64,000 nt of DNA, taken from NCBI GenBank assembly GCA_036924285.1, contig JAYKYS010000011.1:7812001-7876000 (forward strand), given 5' to 3'. Position numbers and translations under genes: made by a program. The DNA comes from Asterella californica (taxonomy: Eukaryota; Streptophyta; Marchantiopsida; Marchantiales; Aytoniaceae). Of the stretch, positions 23,165 through 33,611 are shown piece after piece; within the stretch, counting starts at the first letter, position 1; every line of letters starts with the position of its first letter. Under the pieces are notes generated by a model, which was given only the letters and a program-made list of their open reading frames with translations, made no database searches and was not told the origin of the DNA.

Positions 23165-23169
23165 AACGA
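23165..23169. repeat. Copia target-site duplication, left (AACGA)
   Basis: AACGA here and at 30,973-30,977: the exact 5-bp duplication expected for copia integration. Confidence 0.9.
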
Positions 23170-23412
23170 TGTTGGAAATGGACTGCTAGTAGAATAGGCT
23201 AAGGCAAAACTCTAAGTCACGGCATAAGGACAATATGAGAGTGTGGGAGAGCTCCTCAAGAGAGTGTGGGCAGAACCAAGTAAATAGATACTCAATAATG
23301 TACAATGGCCTTGGGCTTGGATAATATACCTTGGGTCTTGGCCTTACGAAAGATCACCACCTAAGAACCTGAACTGGTTACTGTAAATGGGTTTCATACT
23401 TGTATTCTAACA
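23170..23412 (-). repeat. 3' LTR of the copia element (243 bp)
   Basis: Runs TGTTGGAAATGG to TTCTAACA. It lacks a 9-bp segment (about GGTGACCTT) that is present in the other LTR. Confidence 0.95.
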
Positions 23413-23430
23413 CTCCCACTCAGTAACAGT
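23413..23430 (-). promoter_or_regulatory. Copia polypurine tract
   Basis: On the minus strand, GAGTGGGAGTG lies directly before the LTR start TGTTAG. It is the plus-strand priming site. Confidence 0.75.
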
Positions 23431-23447
23431 TCGGATAAAAATATTAC

Positions 23448-24780
23448 TTAGCTAGAAAACATTCCTAGCTTTGGTAGTAGATAGTCCAACTTGGGAGCTG
23501 GTAAGCTCTTTGTCAGAATATCTGCGACCATGTCCTCAGTAGGACAATATCTAACTTCTATAACTTTTCCAGTGATGTGATCTTTGATGAAGTGATATCG
23601 GATGTCGATGTGCTTCATACGGTAATGGAGCTTGCTAGTGTCGACAAGAGTCATTGCACTTTGGTTGTCGCCATATGTAAAAGTGAGCTCCTTGTCGTGC
23701 AATCCGACGTCAGTCAGGAGCTGACGTAACTAGATTGTCTTTGAGCAGCTCGTGCTAAGAGCTACATATTCTGCCTTTGTACTTGATAGGGCTACTGACT
23801 TCTGTCTCTTAGAGGACCAGCTGATGGCTCCTCCAGAGTAGATGAAGCAATGACCTGATGTGGATCATCTTGTCTCTGCATGTCCTCCCCAATGAGCATC
23901 GATGTAACCGAACAGAGAGTAGGGCTGTGGCGAGTGAGCATACTCAAGGTATAAATTTTAAGTTCCCTTGATGTAACGAAAAATACGCTTCATAGCGACA
24001 ATGTGCTTAGGTCCAAGACTACTCATGAATTGGGAGAGTACACTAATGGGATAAGACAAATCAGGACGAGTGCATACTGCGGCCCAATTAATAGAGACAG
24101 CTGCACTCTGGTAAGGATAACTATTACATAGCTTCTTTTCATCCTCAGTGACAAGAGAGTCATCCGAGGAAAGTTTCTCACCTGTAACTAGAGGGGTGCT
24201 TACAGGTTTGCAGTCCTGTAAACCAAACTGAAATAGTTTATGTGTCAAATACAAAGTTTGACTAAGTCTGATAGTGCCAGAGGATGGATCACGATTAATC
24301 TCAATGCTAAGGCAATGATGGACTGGACCGATGTCAGTCATCTTGTGAGCTCAATTTCCCTTTTACATGGGATAGTAGAGCCTCACTGCTACTGGCAATC
24401 ACAATGTCATCCACGTAGAGGGCAAGGATGACGAAGTGCTATTTCTGGTGCAAGTAGTAGACGTTTCCGTCTGCACCGGACTTAGCAAATCCAAGAGAAA
24501 GCAAGAAGTTGTCGATGATCAGTTATCATTCTCTTGATGATTGCTTAAGACCGTAGAGAGTCTTTAAGCAATCTGCATACTTGACTACGCATTGATGTAG
24601 TCACTCCTTCCGGAACACTCATGTTTATTTCCTCATTGAGTGTTCCATTTAGAAACGCAGTTTTAACATCCATTTGATGTACATGTAGGTTATACTGCGA
24701 TGAGATGGCAAGGATGAGCCGTATTGACTGAATGCGGACTACAGGGGAAAAAGTTTCAGTGTAATCCAACCCGTAGATCT
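23448..24780 (-). pseudogene. Copia reverse transcriptase C-terminal half and RNase H (broken)
   Basis: In sense order: ETFSPVVRIQSIRLILAI and HQMDVKTAFLNGTLNEEI (palm/fingers, about 24,770-24,600), then the catalytic LALYVDDIVIA near 24,400 in another frame, then LSQTLYLTHKLFQFGLQDCK and TRPDLSYPISVLSQFM (about 24,290-24,010). RNase H follows with YGDNQSAMTLV, KHIDIRYHFIKDHI and TEDMVADILTKSLP, ending at 23,448. The YVDD box is intact, but several frame breaks separate the pieces. Confidence 0.9.
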
Positions 24781-25890
24781 AGGTGAAACCACGAGCCACT
24801 AGTCTCGTCTTATAACGAGCAATGGACCCATCGGTATTAAGTTTTAACTTAAATGTCCACTTACATGTTATCGGTCGGCGTCCTTGTGGTAAGTCGGTGA
24901 GCTTCCAAGTGTCGTTAGATTCGTGAGAATCTAACTCTTCCTCTATTGCTCTTCTCCACTGATCGGCATCAGGAGAAGATACTGCTTCTGTGTAAGAAAC
25001 AGGTTCCATTGACACAAGTTTGAGAGTTATCATTAATGCACGCTTGGTGTTCTTCCGAGACTTCGGGATCAGCGATGAAGGATCGTAGCCTTCATCTGGG
25101 TTCCGTTGTGGAGGAACTGAATGTCGAGCTGATCGTCTCAATGGAGGCGGTGCTGGGAAATCCAATGGAGGAAGAGAGGACTCGCTATGGGTAGGGCCGG
25201 AAACTTGTGATGAGCGTGGTGATGTGCACCGAAGGTAAGGATGGCGCAGGCTCAAGTTCTCTACAGGGGGAGAGTGATGGCTTGAGGAGTGAGAACGTGG
25301 AGGACGACTACTCCTACTGGACTATGTACTGCTGGTGACTCCTCCGTCAAGGTCATGACTGCTAGAGACTCCTCCAGATCCAAGACCAACGGGAGGGGTT
25401 GGAGCTGGACCGACAAGAGATGGCAGAGGAACTCCCACTGAAGAGAAACCGGGAGAGACGGACGGAACATAAGCTGGGCCAGCTGAAGGAGCAGGCATTG
25501 TATGATAAAAATGGACGTCGATCTCAAGAGACGCTTGGGTGAGTGGGAGATCAGCAGAGGAGGCGGGTGTGGGAAGGAGAGTGGGGGAAGACTCATCGAA
25601 GATAACATCACGAGAGGTGAAAGTATGACCATCAGATTTTCTTTGGAGATGATAGCCCTTACTTTGGTCGCTATAGCCTAGGAAGATACACTCATGAGAG
25701 CGATCATCGAGCTTTGTGCGCTCAACCTCGGGGACCTAGGAAAAAGCACGACAGCCAAAGACGCGCAGAAAGGAGAGATCGGGTCGGCGAGGAGTTGTAG
25801 AGGCATAAGAGTGCCAGAGTTCATAAGGTGTGGTCATAGACGGGATAGCCTTAGACGGACACCGGTTCTGGAGGAAGGTGGCACAGGTGA
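24779..25890 (-). pseudogene. Copia integrase C-terminus, spacer and RT N-terminus (broken)
   Basis: The region begins with the remnant of the integrase C-terminus (VERTKLDDRSHECIFLGYS near 25,700) and continues with a Pro/Ser-rich linker. It ends with the RT entry: WRRAIEEELDSHESNDTWKL, ITCKWTFKLKLNTDGSIARY and KTRLVARGFT, followed by a stop near 24,779. The next block continues the RT palm. Confidence 0.8.
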
Positions 25891-25895
25891 TTGCT

Positions 25896-26580
25896 TCACC
25901 CTAGAAGGGCTTGATCAGCTTGGAAGTGAAAAAGCATAGAACGGACAGCATCAAGCAAGCTGCGGTTCTTACGTTCAACAACGCCATTCTGCTGAGGAGA
26001 GTAAGAGACTGTGAATTGACGCTGGATGCCGTGCTCACGACAAAAAGCGTCAAAAGCAGCTGAATGATATTCCCCGTCATTGTCAGATCGCAAAGTGACA
26101 AGAGATTGACCAGTGGCGGGCTCAACAAATGTCAAATAGTCCCGAAAAGCAGCAAAACAATCACTCTTATAATAGAGAAGATGAGTGACAGTGTAGCGCG
26201 AGTAGTCATCAATAAAGGTGATGAAATACTCATAACCAGAAAAGGTGCAAGGGGAGATGCGACCACTAATATCAGAATGGACCAGTGCTAGAGGACGAGT
26301 GGATCGAGTGGAGCTGACACGTGAGAATTTAGTGAGTGCATGCTTGCCGTGTGCACAAGCTGGACAAATATCCTCAAAGAGCGGGAAGGAAGAGAGACCG
26401 GTAACATACCTGCGATGGTTCAGCTCATGGACTCGATGATGGTTGATATGGCCGAGTCGCTGATGCCACAAGGTAGAGAGATCGCCCGTTGTAGTAACAA
26501 GGGCACATGGCCGAGGTGGCGTCGATGGAGGAGTCTGAATACCAGATGTGAAACCCTGAAGGCCTTCTAGTAGTCGCGGA
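25896..26580 (-). pseudogene. Copia GAG-pre-integrase and integrase core (truncated)
   Basis: The pre-integrase zinc-binding motif is LWHQRLGHINHHRVHEL with CPACAHGK. The core has Asp in LVHSDISG, YFITFIDDYSRY, Asp in LRSDNDGEY, and Glu in SPQQNGVVERKNRSLLDAVR, so the DDE triad survives. The frame stops at 25,896, right after the core. Its upstream end is fused in frame with a Pro/Arg-rich linker. Confidence 0.9.
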
Positions 26581-26868
26581 GGAGATCGCGACATGAAAAA
26601 CTCAGAATTTGCGGGATGCAAGTCGGGAAAAATCCAAGTCGGGTCGAAATTTGTGAGTCGGGCCGAGTCAGGTCTGTAAGGACGCGGGCCAAGAAGACCC
26701 TGCGTCCCACCTCGAGGAACTGCGTCCCTGCTGAAGGGACCGTCCTCTTGATCCCCGGACGGACTGACTACCGGTAGGGGCGGCCGGAGAGGGCTGGGCT
26801 GCCGTATCCCGACGGCGGGAATACAGGGACGATACCCTCGATGGAGGACCGCCTGCATATCCCAGCGT
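26581..26868 (-). other. Distal part of the Pro/Ser/Arg-rich pol linker
   Basis: Open on the minus strand and rich in Pro, Ser and Arg. It continues the linker that begins at 29.1 kb and is separated from it by the nested 1.48-kb insertion. Confidence 0.5.
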
Positions 26869-28349
26869 TGTCGTGTTGTGAATCATTTGACATAGTAAAT
26901 GATTCACTTATCACTGCTGTCGCGTTACTTAGCGCATGTTATTTCTACTCCGACACTTGACGTTTAGTAGTCTTAGAAGTTAGCTCTGTACTGTTCTTAG
27001 TCTTTTATGCTTATGGTTCACACCTTTTGCATATGGTGTTAACTCTGTCAAATATTTTGGATCCTAGTAGGTTGGTAGTATGACATTTATCTTGTTCAAG
27101 CATTCGTACGCTTGTGCAAGTAAATTCATACTTATCTATGATACTCAATGTACATGACTTAGATTTACCATGTAGATAGGGGTTTGAAATCATGGGTTGT
27201 ACTTACTTGTCGCCCATGCACGCTTTCTAGCTGATTTAAGTTATTTTTCGGGGCTGCGTGTCGTTTTAGGTAGTTTAAGTTTTACGCTGGCACTCTAGGG
27301 AGCTTGACGTGGTAGCCTATGAGTAAAACTAAGTTGCCACGTGGTTTAGGGTACTAAAGGACAACCAAGTGGAGCTATGAACTCCCATTGGTCTGTTTTT
27401 GTCTTTTGTTAAACTCTAAATTTAGAAACAGAGCTCTAGAGTGGAGTTCGAGCAATTTGTGAGGGACTTCGAAATCTGAGAGCACAGGGAGATAGGGTTC
27501 GTCGTGCCAAGCACTGTCAGCGAAATTTTTGATCGATTTGGAGCAATAAAAAAGAAGTTATGGCTGATTGAAGTTCGATTTGTGCCAGAATTGCAGCATT
27601 TCTGTTGATTTTGGGGTTTTCGGTGTCAATCGCAGTAGATTTGAGAAAATCGCTTCAAACCTTCGAGGTCTCGTTCATTGGCAGCAGGGCTACGACTGTC
27701 CCCAAATTTTCATGTCAATTGAAATTGTGAGTAATTCAGGGCGACCGCTGAAGCAGAGGGGATCCGAAAAGCTCTCAATCTAGAGCATCAACTTCAGAGA
27801 GCGAGATCTGGAGTTCTGTGTACAATCAGGAGGTCCAACTTCACAGGAGTGTTCAGCAAGCTATGTACTGCAAATCCTGTAAGAATGTTCGAAAGTGATC
27901 GAGCCAATTCTCCGTTCTAGGTCGAAATAGCTGTCTGGGTACCAGAAATTGCCGTAATTTCTCTGCTCAGAACATTTCTGCCCATATCTCGACACTCTGA
28001 TTTGATCTCAAGCTGAAACTTCGTGTGTATGGTCAGTAGGGCCTCATTTACATGTAGGAGGAGTTCTGAAGTCTGAACCATCGTACGTTTCTGATTCTGG
28101 ACTGTTAAAGTTCGCTGTCTGACCTTATTACTGCTAGTCTGACCTGATTTTCGCTTCCTGAACATACTGGAGGGTCCATTCGACCTGAGTGAGTGTTTAT
28201 ACTGTTCCCTTATGACCTGAAGCTTACCTCTGTATAGTAAGCAACCATAGTCTGAAGCCCAGCACTTCTCTGAGTAGACTAAAAACAGCCTTCAAGATCA
28301 TATCACAGCCAGAAGGTTCGCCCTTCCCAGGAAAACTCTCAACTCGACA
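26869..28349 (+). mobile_element. Probable solo LTR nested in copia pol (1481 bp)
   Basis: Begins TGTCG and ends CGACA, the TG...CA form of an LTR. It splits a continuous open linker into two. Flanks GCGT (left) and GCGC (right) may be a mutated 4-bp duplication. No coding domain lies inside. Near the left end, GTGAATCATTT pairs with AAATGATTCAC as an 11-bp hairpin. Orientation is assumed. A non-LTR insertion is possible, because the duplication is imperfect. Confidence 0.55.
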
Positions 28350-29160
28350 GCGCAGTGGGGATGTACGATCCCTTATGCGGGGATGCAGGGGCGGCACTTC
28401 CGATGTGAGACCGCATGTATATCCCCGCGCAGCGGGGATGCACGATCCCCCTTTGGATACATGCCTGGATGGGGATGGGATCCCCATCCCGATCCCTGTT
28501 TGATGCGGGGGCAAGTAGCCCACGTGGGGGCGCGCTTGCCTGACGGTCCGCGTCGAGAGGCGTGTCTCTCGATGAGGTAGTGCCTCGCGGGAGGAGCGCG
28601 ATACCCCAAGGGACCTCGTGAGAGTCCCCACTGACAGAGGATTCCCTGTCTGCGGGGGTCATTAAGGCCTCCTGTGGATTGGGGGGTCGCGATGAGATTT
28701 GGAGAAAAGAGTCAGGCAATGTGCTTAGCCGATGAGGGGTCGTCAGTTGACGGCCGTTGGCAGTTGAGGGCGGGTGTAAGAGCTCGATCCGTGTGCGCGT
28801 AGGAGAGGGTGAGCCAACAGATGAAGTCCGTATAGAGAATGAGCCAAGAGGTGTGGAGGTAAGGGGGGTAGAGGCTGCGCTCACAAGAATTGGACCCTCA
28901 TTTTCCAAGTGTAGTAATTCTGAATTTTGTGGAGTGAGGAGGGCTTCGCTTGTGAGGGTATGCTCCGAATTAGGGGGAGAAAAACTCCGTGAGTTACTTG
29001 GGTGAATTTCCTCTTGAGTGTGCACATTCCGTGAGGCGGGGCTGGGCCTAGACCGTGGGAAACGGATCCTGCGCATATTGCGACTGAATAGTGAGGTGCT
29101 AGTCCGTTGATTAGATTGCGGTCTAGCTCGCAAGCACGGTCTTGATCTCCGACGGGGGGT
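28350..29160 (-). other. Pro/Ser/Arg-rich open linker inside copia pol
   Basis: A 264-codon open frame (29,133-28,339) lies between the protease region and the pre-integrase. Typical blocks are RIRFPRSRPSPASRN and TPLTSTPLGSFSIRTSSVG, then GC-rich, His/Pro-rich stretches. Ordinary copia elements have only a short join here. It may be captured or expanded sequence. Function unknown. Confidence 0.5.
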
Positions 29161-30600
29161 AGTGTGTGGACTATTGGAGTCCTACCAGCTGTAGCTACAA
29201 GTGCGGTTTGGTCTGCGACCAAAATTGAATTCCTGAGCATGTAGAGATCGTCGACAGTGGAACAAGGAGTTAGCACTTGTCCAAATCTGTCTTCTAGGTG
29301 ACAGAGTCCGTTGCCAATTAAGCATCAGCTGCCATTGGCATCAAATTGCCGAGCTGAGAATAAATTCTTCTGCAAGGCGGGCACGTGGAGAACGTCATGT
29401 ATGTACACATGCTCGCCGTTGAGCAGACGCACTTTCATCATGCCGGAACCAGCAACGTGGATGGTGGTGTTGTCATCGAGTAGAATCACATCATTCTCGG
29501 TGTTCTCAGTAGAGACGGGTGAGTATTCGACAAATTATCGTCGATTATGTGCCATGTGATGTGTGGCACCCGTGTCCACATACCAATTAGGATCAGCTGT
29601 TTGCACGATTGCAGATGAACATTGTGTCACCAGAACTCGACGAGTATTGTTGTTGTTGTTCTGGGAACGACGATTCTTGTTCTTGTTCTTGTTCTGGTTA
29701 CCAGCATTCGAGTTTTCGTTGCTGCTGCTGGGTTTGTCCAGACACTCAGCGATGCGGTGCCCGGGCTTGTTGCACTGGAAACATTTCTCGTTAGGATCTG
29801 GCGGTCTTTTCGGTGGCTGGTTACCGCCCTGTCGATTGCCACCGTTGTTGCACCGGTTGTTGCCATTGCGTCCTCCTTGCTGGCGTCTTGCAAACAAGAC
29901 AGTAGATGGTTCCATCGATAACTTGCGCTCGATCGTTTTCTCCTGGATGAGGAATGTGATGAGATCTTGTAGCGAGAGATTCGGGTTTGTTCTCATCGCC
30001 TGCAAGAATAAATGGTAGTTGTTGGGCATGCTGCTCATCAACGCGAGGACTTGCTCCTCGTTGGTAATTATCAATCCAGCTGAAGTCATCTGCTGGATGA
30101 GAGACTTGAAGTTGTTCACGTGCTGGGTGACAGTCTCGTTGGATTTCATCTTTAAAACCCGCAACTTCTCTCTTAAGTGCATCTTGGTCACCATGTCGTG
30201 ACCAGCAAAGTGTCTGGTCAGGATGGACCATGCGTCGTTCGACGCGGTGCAGGACATTAGATGTCCTGCCACACTATTCTCGCAGCATTCATTGATCGCT
30301 GCGAGCGCGTTAACATCACGCTGATCTCAATCTGCGATGCTGCCAGGTCCGGTAGCAGGGAGAGAGATGGGTACCGCAGTACCTCCGGGTGTAGTGGCAC
30401 GTGGTCTCTGCACGTTCCCTTCCACGATATCAAGAACACCATGGGCCCTGAGCCGCAAGGTTGTCTTGTGTTTCCAAAGCGTGAAATATGTGCCGTCAAA
30501 CTTAGCCCAGCCTTTGGTGTCAAAGGGGGCAGATATTCTGTATCAGATTGATCGTTGAAACGATGAAGTTCTGTTAGCGAAGGTACAGAATCTCAGTGCG
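29161..30600 (-). pseudogene. Copia gag and protease (broken)
   Basis: Gag begins near 30,580: FDGTYFTLWKHKTTLRLRA is readable, with a premature stop (ATTGA context) near 30,330. The uninterrupted part starts near 30,272 and holds WSILTRHFAG, LIQEKTIERK and the zinc knuckle CFQCNKPGHRIAEC near 29,780. A run of Asn/Lys repeats (NKNKNKN) follows. The protease has its active-site WYVDTGATHHM near 29,570, then a stop at 29,535, then in the same frame SGMMKVRLLNGEHVYVHDVL and, after another stop, DDLYMLRNS near 29,240. The gag shell packages the RNA; the protease would process Gag-Pol. Confidence 0.9.
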
Positions 30601-30704
30601 TGAAGCGTCCTTCTCGTAGCAGTTGAAGCGTCCTCCAACTGCTCTCACCTAAGGGCCGAAGGCTTACCTAGTGCTTATGCTATTGTGCTAGTGCATCAAC
30701 AAAA

Positions 30705-30720
30705 CAAAGCTCTGATACCA
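30705..30720 (-). promoter_or_regulatory. Copia primer-binding site (initiator Met-tRNA type)
   Basis: On the minus strand TGGTATCAGAGCTTTG follows the 5' LTR directly. TGGTATCAGAGC is the classic complement to the 3' end of plant initiator Met-tRNA. Confidence 0.9.
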
Positions 30721-30972
30721 TGTTGGAAATGGACTGTTAGTAGAATAGACTAAGGCAAAACTTTAAGTCAAGACATAAAGACAATATGAGAGTGTGTGAG
30801 AGCTCCTCAAGAGAATGTGGGCAGAACCAAGTAAATAGATACTCAATAATATACAATGACCTTAGGCCTGGATAATATACTTTGGGTCTTGGCCTTGGTG
30901 ACCTTATGAAAGGTCACCACCTAATAACTTGAACTGGTTACTGTAAATGGGTTTCATACTTGTATTCTAACA
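30721..30972 (-). repeat. 5' LTR of the copia element (252 bp)
   Basis: Same ends as the other LTR (TGTTGGAAATGG to TTCTAACA). Confidence 0.95.
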
Positions 30973-30977
30973 AACGA
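30973..30977. repeat. Copia target-site duplication, right (AACGA)
   Basis: Exact match to 23,165-23,169. Confidence 0.9.
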
Positions 30978-33611
30978 AAAACCGACACAAGAGTTAGGGT
31001 CGACGAGATAGAACACAACAGGGGCACCTACTGGAATCAAAACATCGAAATGGGAAATGACTAGTGTGGGCACGAGCTCCCCACACCTAGTGAGAGAGGG
31101 CAGCCGTGAGCGCGGCAGTGCCGACAGCTTCTCCCCCTTTAGTCGACGCGTGGCATGAGCATTCCGCGCCCACCAGGAGGCACAACATAACTCGTAGTGG
31201 TCTCGATTAATGTAATCGACCCAGTGGCTTGTTCCGCCCCTGGAGTAAAGGAAAAGAATGAAAGAAAGGAATTATAGATTGAGAAACGTGAGCGTTAGCG
31301 TATGAATACGTTTGTGTATAAGGTAGAAGACGGATTGAGTTTAAACTACAGTATGTTCGATGAGTCCAGGACCAGAGGGCAGAGGCGAGACCGTACTCTC
31401 CATAGCTCCCGAGGGCATTCAGTCCTGACGTTTTAGCGAAGATTAGCTAAATCCCCTCGCTCTACGCAATCTATATCTAATCTGGCAAGCTAGCTAACGC
31501 GTGTGCCATAGTCATGAACACTAAATTTACAGTCATATCTCGTTTCCTTTACAGAGTAAGAGCATCTCCACCGGAGCACTGTAATGCCTCGGCACTATCG
31601 AGTCCCATCTACGCTAAACTTCTACGCATTACATGGTATTCTCGAACGTTCTGCTTCGAGGAGACTGGGAACTGGTACTTCCCGGGCCAATTTCCAGTGT
31701 TCGGGTGAAGATCCCTAAGGTGGAGATTTGAAGATCCTCGTAAATGTAGAGTACATTCATCCTCCGCCCACAGAGCTAAGCGGCATAGCATCGGTCCACT
31801 TTAGCCATTTAGCCACTTTAGCTCGTTTACTGTACTCACCCACGGAAGTCAGAATGCAAGAATCATAACTCACTTGGCAGCTACATGTACATCTTGACAC
31901 AGATCACGTCGTATGGTGTTTCCAAATTCCAACCCCGTAACGTGGAAACCCATCTGCGTGGAAACCAAACGGTTAGTGGAAAGTAGTACGAATGAGGAAA
32001 GACAACTTGGTTGGAGCGCCTCCAGCAAACCGTTGTCTCTGACTCTACGGGATCGGATTGTGGGCCCAGCACGTAACGGTAACATAATAGCTATGTGGCT
32101 AAAATGGGCAAAATCCAGAGGAGTAGGATTAGCTAAACCTCCACTTTCAGATGTCCTCTATACTCTTGGAAACTTGATGTCCCATAAACAACAAAATGGT
32201 TCACAGGTAACGAACGGAATTCGCTGAATAATACAGATATCTGCCGGTCATATTTCGAAACCAGTCTTGGAGGGAAGACCGTGAATGGGTCGTCAATTCG
32301 TACAGTACGTCCTTGTCAGTGCCGAGCAGCTATCAAGCTCTTGCAGTCGCATTCGATTCTCTTTCGCTCTCTGTGTCTCGCTCTCCACTCTAAGTCTGGA
32401 AGTGTCCGTGCTGCTGTTGATGATCCCGAGTGAGTTCTCGATCACGAGAATCTCCGAAAAATATTAGTATTTCGAGAGCCGTTGAGACATCCTCGTTCCT
32501 TCTGCAGTCGAGGCTGCCCTCTACCAGTCAGCAAAGTTGTCGTCCATTGAAGTGGTGTCGAAAGAGTTTGAGCCAATTCGCAAGAGATTGTTAAGCTGTG
32601 GGGACTATCGTTCTTCAGTCGGTGTTTCTAGGTGCGGAATCGTACGATGGAGGGAAGGAATGACTCCCTCTAAGACCTTTTCCACTCGTCGTAATGATCA
32701 AGCGAGCATACTTTGAGCACCGTCCGAAGCAACACCTTGTAAGTGGCTCGGCCGAGGAAGACGTTTATGGAGTATTTTAGTGTCGTGGACGTGAGCTTGT
32801 GCTGGTAGGATTTCCTTGTTGTGGGATATGAAGTTTTCTGGGGCACAGTAGCCTCCACCGCGTTTATCTGCCTCTTACCGTCTCTCTTTTATCGACTGTG
32901 TCAGTGCGTCTAGACTTGGACGTTATCTCGATACTCTTACCCTTCGCCTTCTCGGCGGTAGAGAGGAACAGTTGGAAATCCGCGTATTAGAGTTCCACCG
33001 TGTACTTGGTCCCATCGATTGGCTTTGTACTGTTGGGGCTTTCTTGATGTCAGTAAGCTTTTGTGATTGATGTGTCAGTATGTGAAATGGATCATTTTCT
33101 TCTATCAAGTCTGTCATTTGTTTGGAGTGGAGGAGCTTGCTTGGACGTTCTCAGCTTTGTAGGAACTTTCCTTCATTTAAGATGTGGGTTTCCGGAGTTC
33201 CCTTACATTCTGTTGCTTCTGCAGCGTTCAGTGCTCGTCCGGCTGGTCCCGATTTGAGACAGAGTCCTTCACTTGTGCTACTGTCACGCCCTTCAACTCG
33301 CCTCAGCATGCGTTACGTGACCAGGGTTCTGAGAGTAAAAGCAAGTAAAGCGCGATCAGATTTCTGACAGAGTTCTATGTCCCTGAGGATCCAATCGCCC
33401 TTGTTCACGCGGAGTGTGCAGCTAGTGCCACTTGCTCAAGCTTCTCATGATGAAAGTGGAAAGAACGTAAATCCGGTAGGCTTCGTGGTGCTGCTCTTTG
33501 ACTTGTTTGGATCGTATAGTGTCACCTGGGACTTCGATTGCTCGTTGGCCTCGAGATCAGAAGGTAGTGACGTGTAACGAGACCGCAACAAGTCTGCCTT
33601 GCGAGTGAAGG
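30978..33611. other. No gene seen; includes the 5' flank of SNF7
   Basis: No recognised protein. GAGCATCTCCACCGG at 31,561 resembles the end of the MITE at 55.0 kb, but no inverted partner was found. The last kilobase is the likely SNF7 promoter and leader. A leader intron cannot be ruled out, and I see no convincing TATA box. Confidence 0.4.

Larger units (their letters stand above)
23170..30972 (-). mobile_element. Ty1/copia retrotransposon, full-length structure, inactivated
   Basis: Two LTRs, a primer-binding site, a polypurine tract and AACGA duplications define the element exactly. Coding order on the minus strand is gag (zinc knuckle), protease, GAG-pre-integrase/integrase, reverse transcriptase, RNase H, which is the copia order. 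Each domain is interrupted by stops or shifts. A further 1.48-kb probable solo LTR sits between protease and integrase. The LTRs differ at about 17 positions over 243 bp, mostly transitions, plus one 9-bp gap, so the insertion is not recent. Confidence 0.95.

Noticed and set aside
29563..30018. 151-codon plus-strand ORF and other long ORFs opposite copia gag
   Set aside because: Antisense of the Asn/Lys-rich gag with its zinc knuckle.
31555..31800. MITE starting GAGCATCTCCACCGG
   Set aside because: One end matches the 55.0-kb MITE, but no inverted partner was found downstream.
33063..33577. Small ORFs just upstream of SNF7 as an extra gene
   Set aside because: Overlapping frames without recognised domain; more likely SNF7 promoter or leader.
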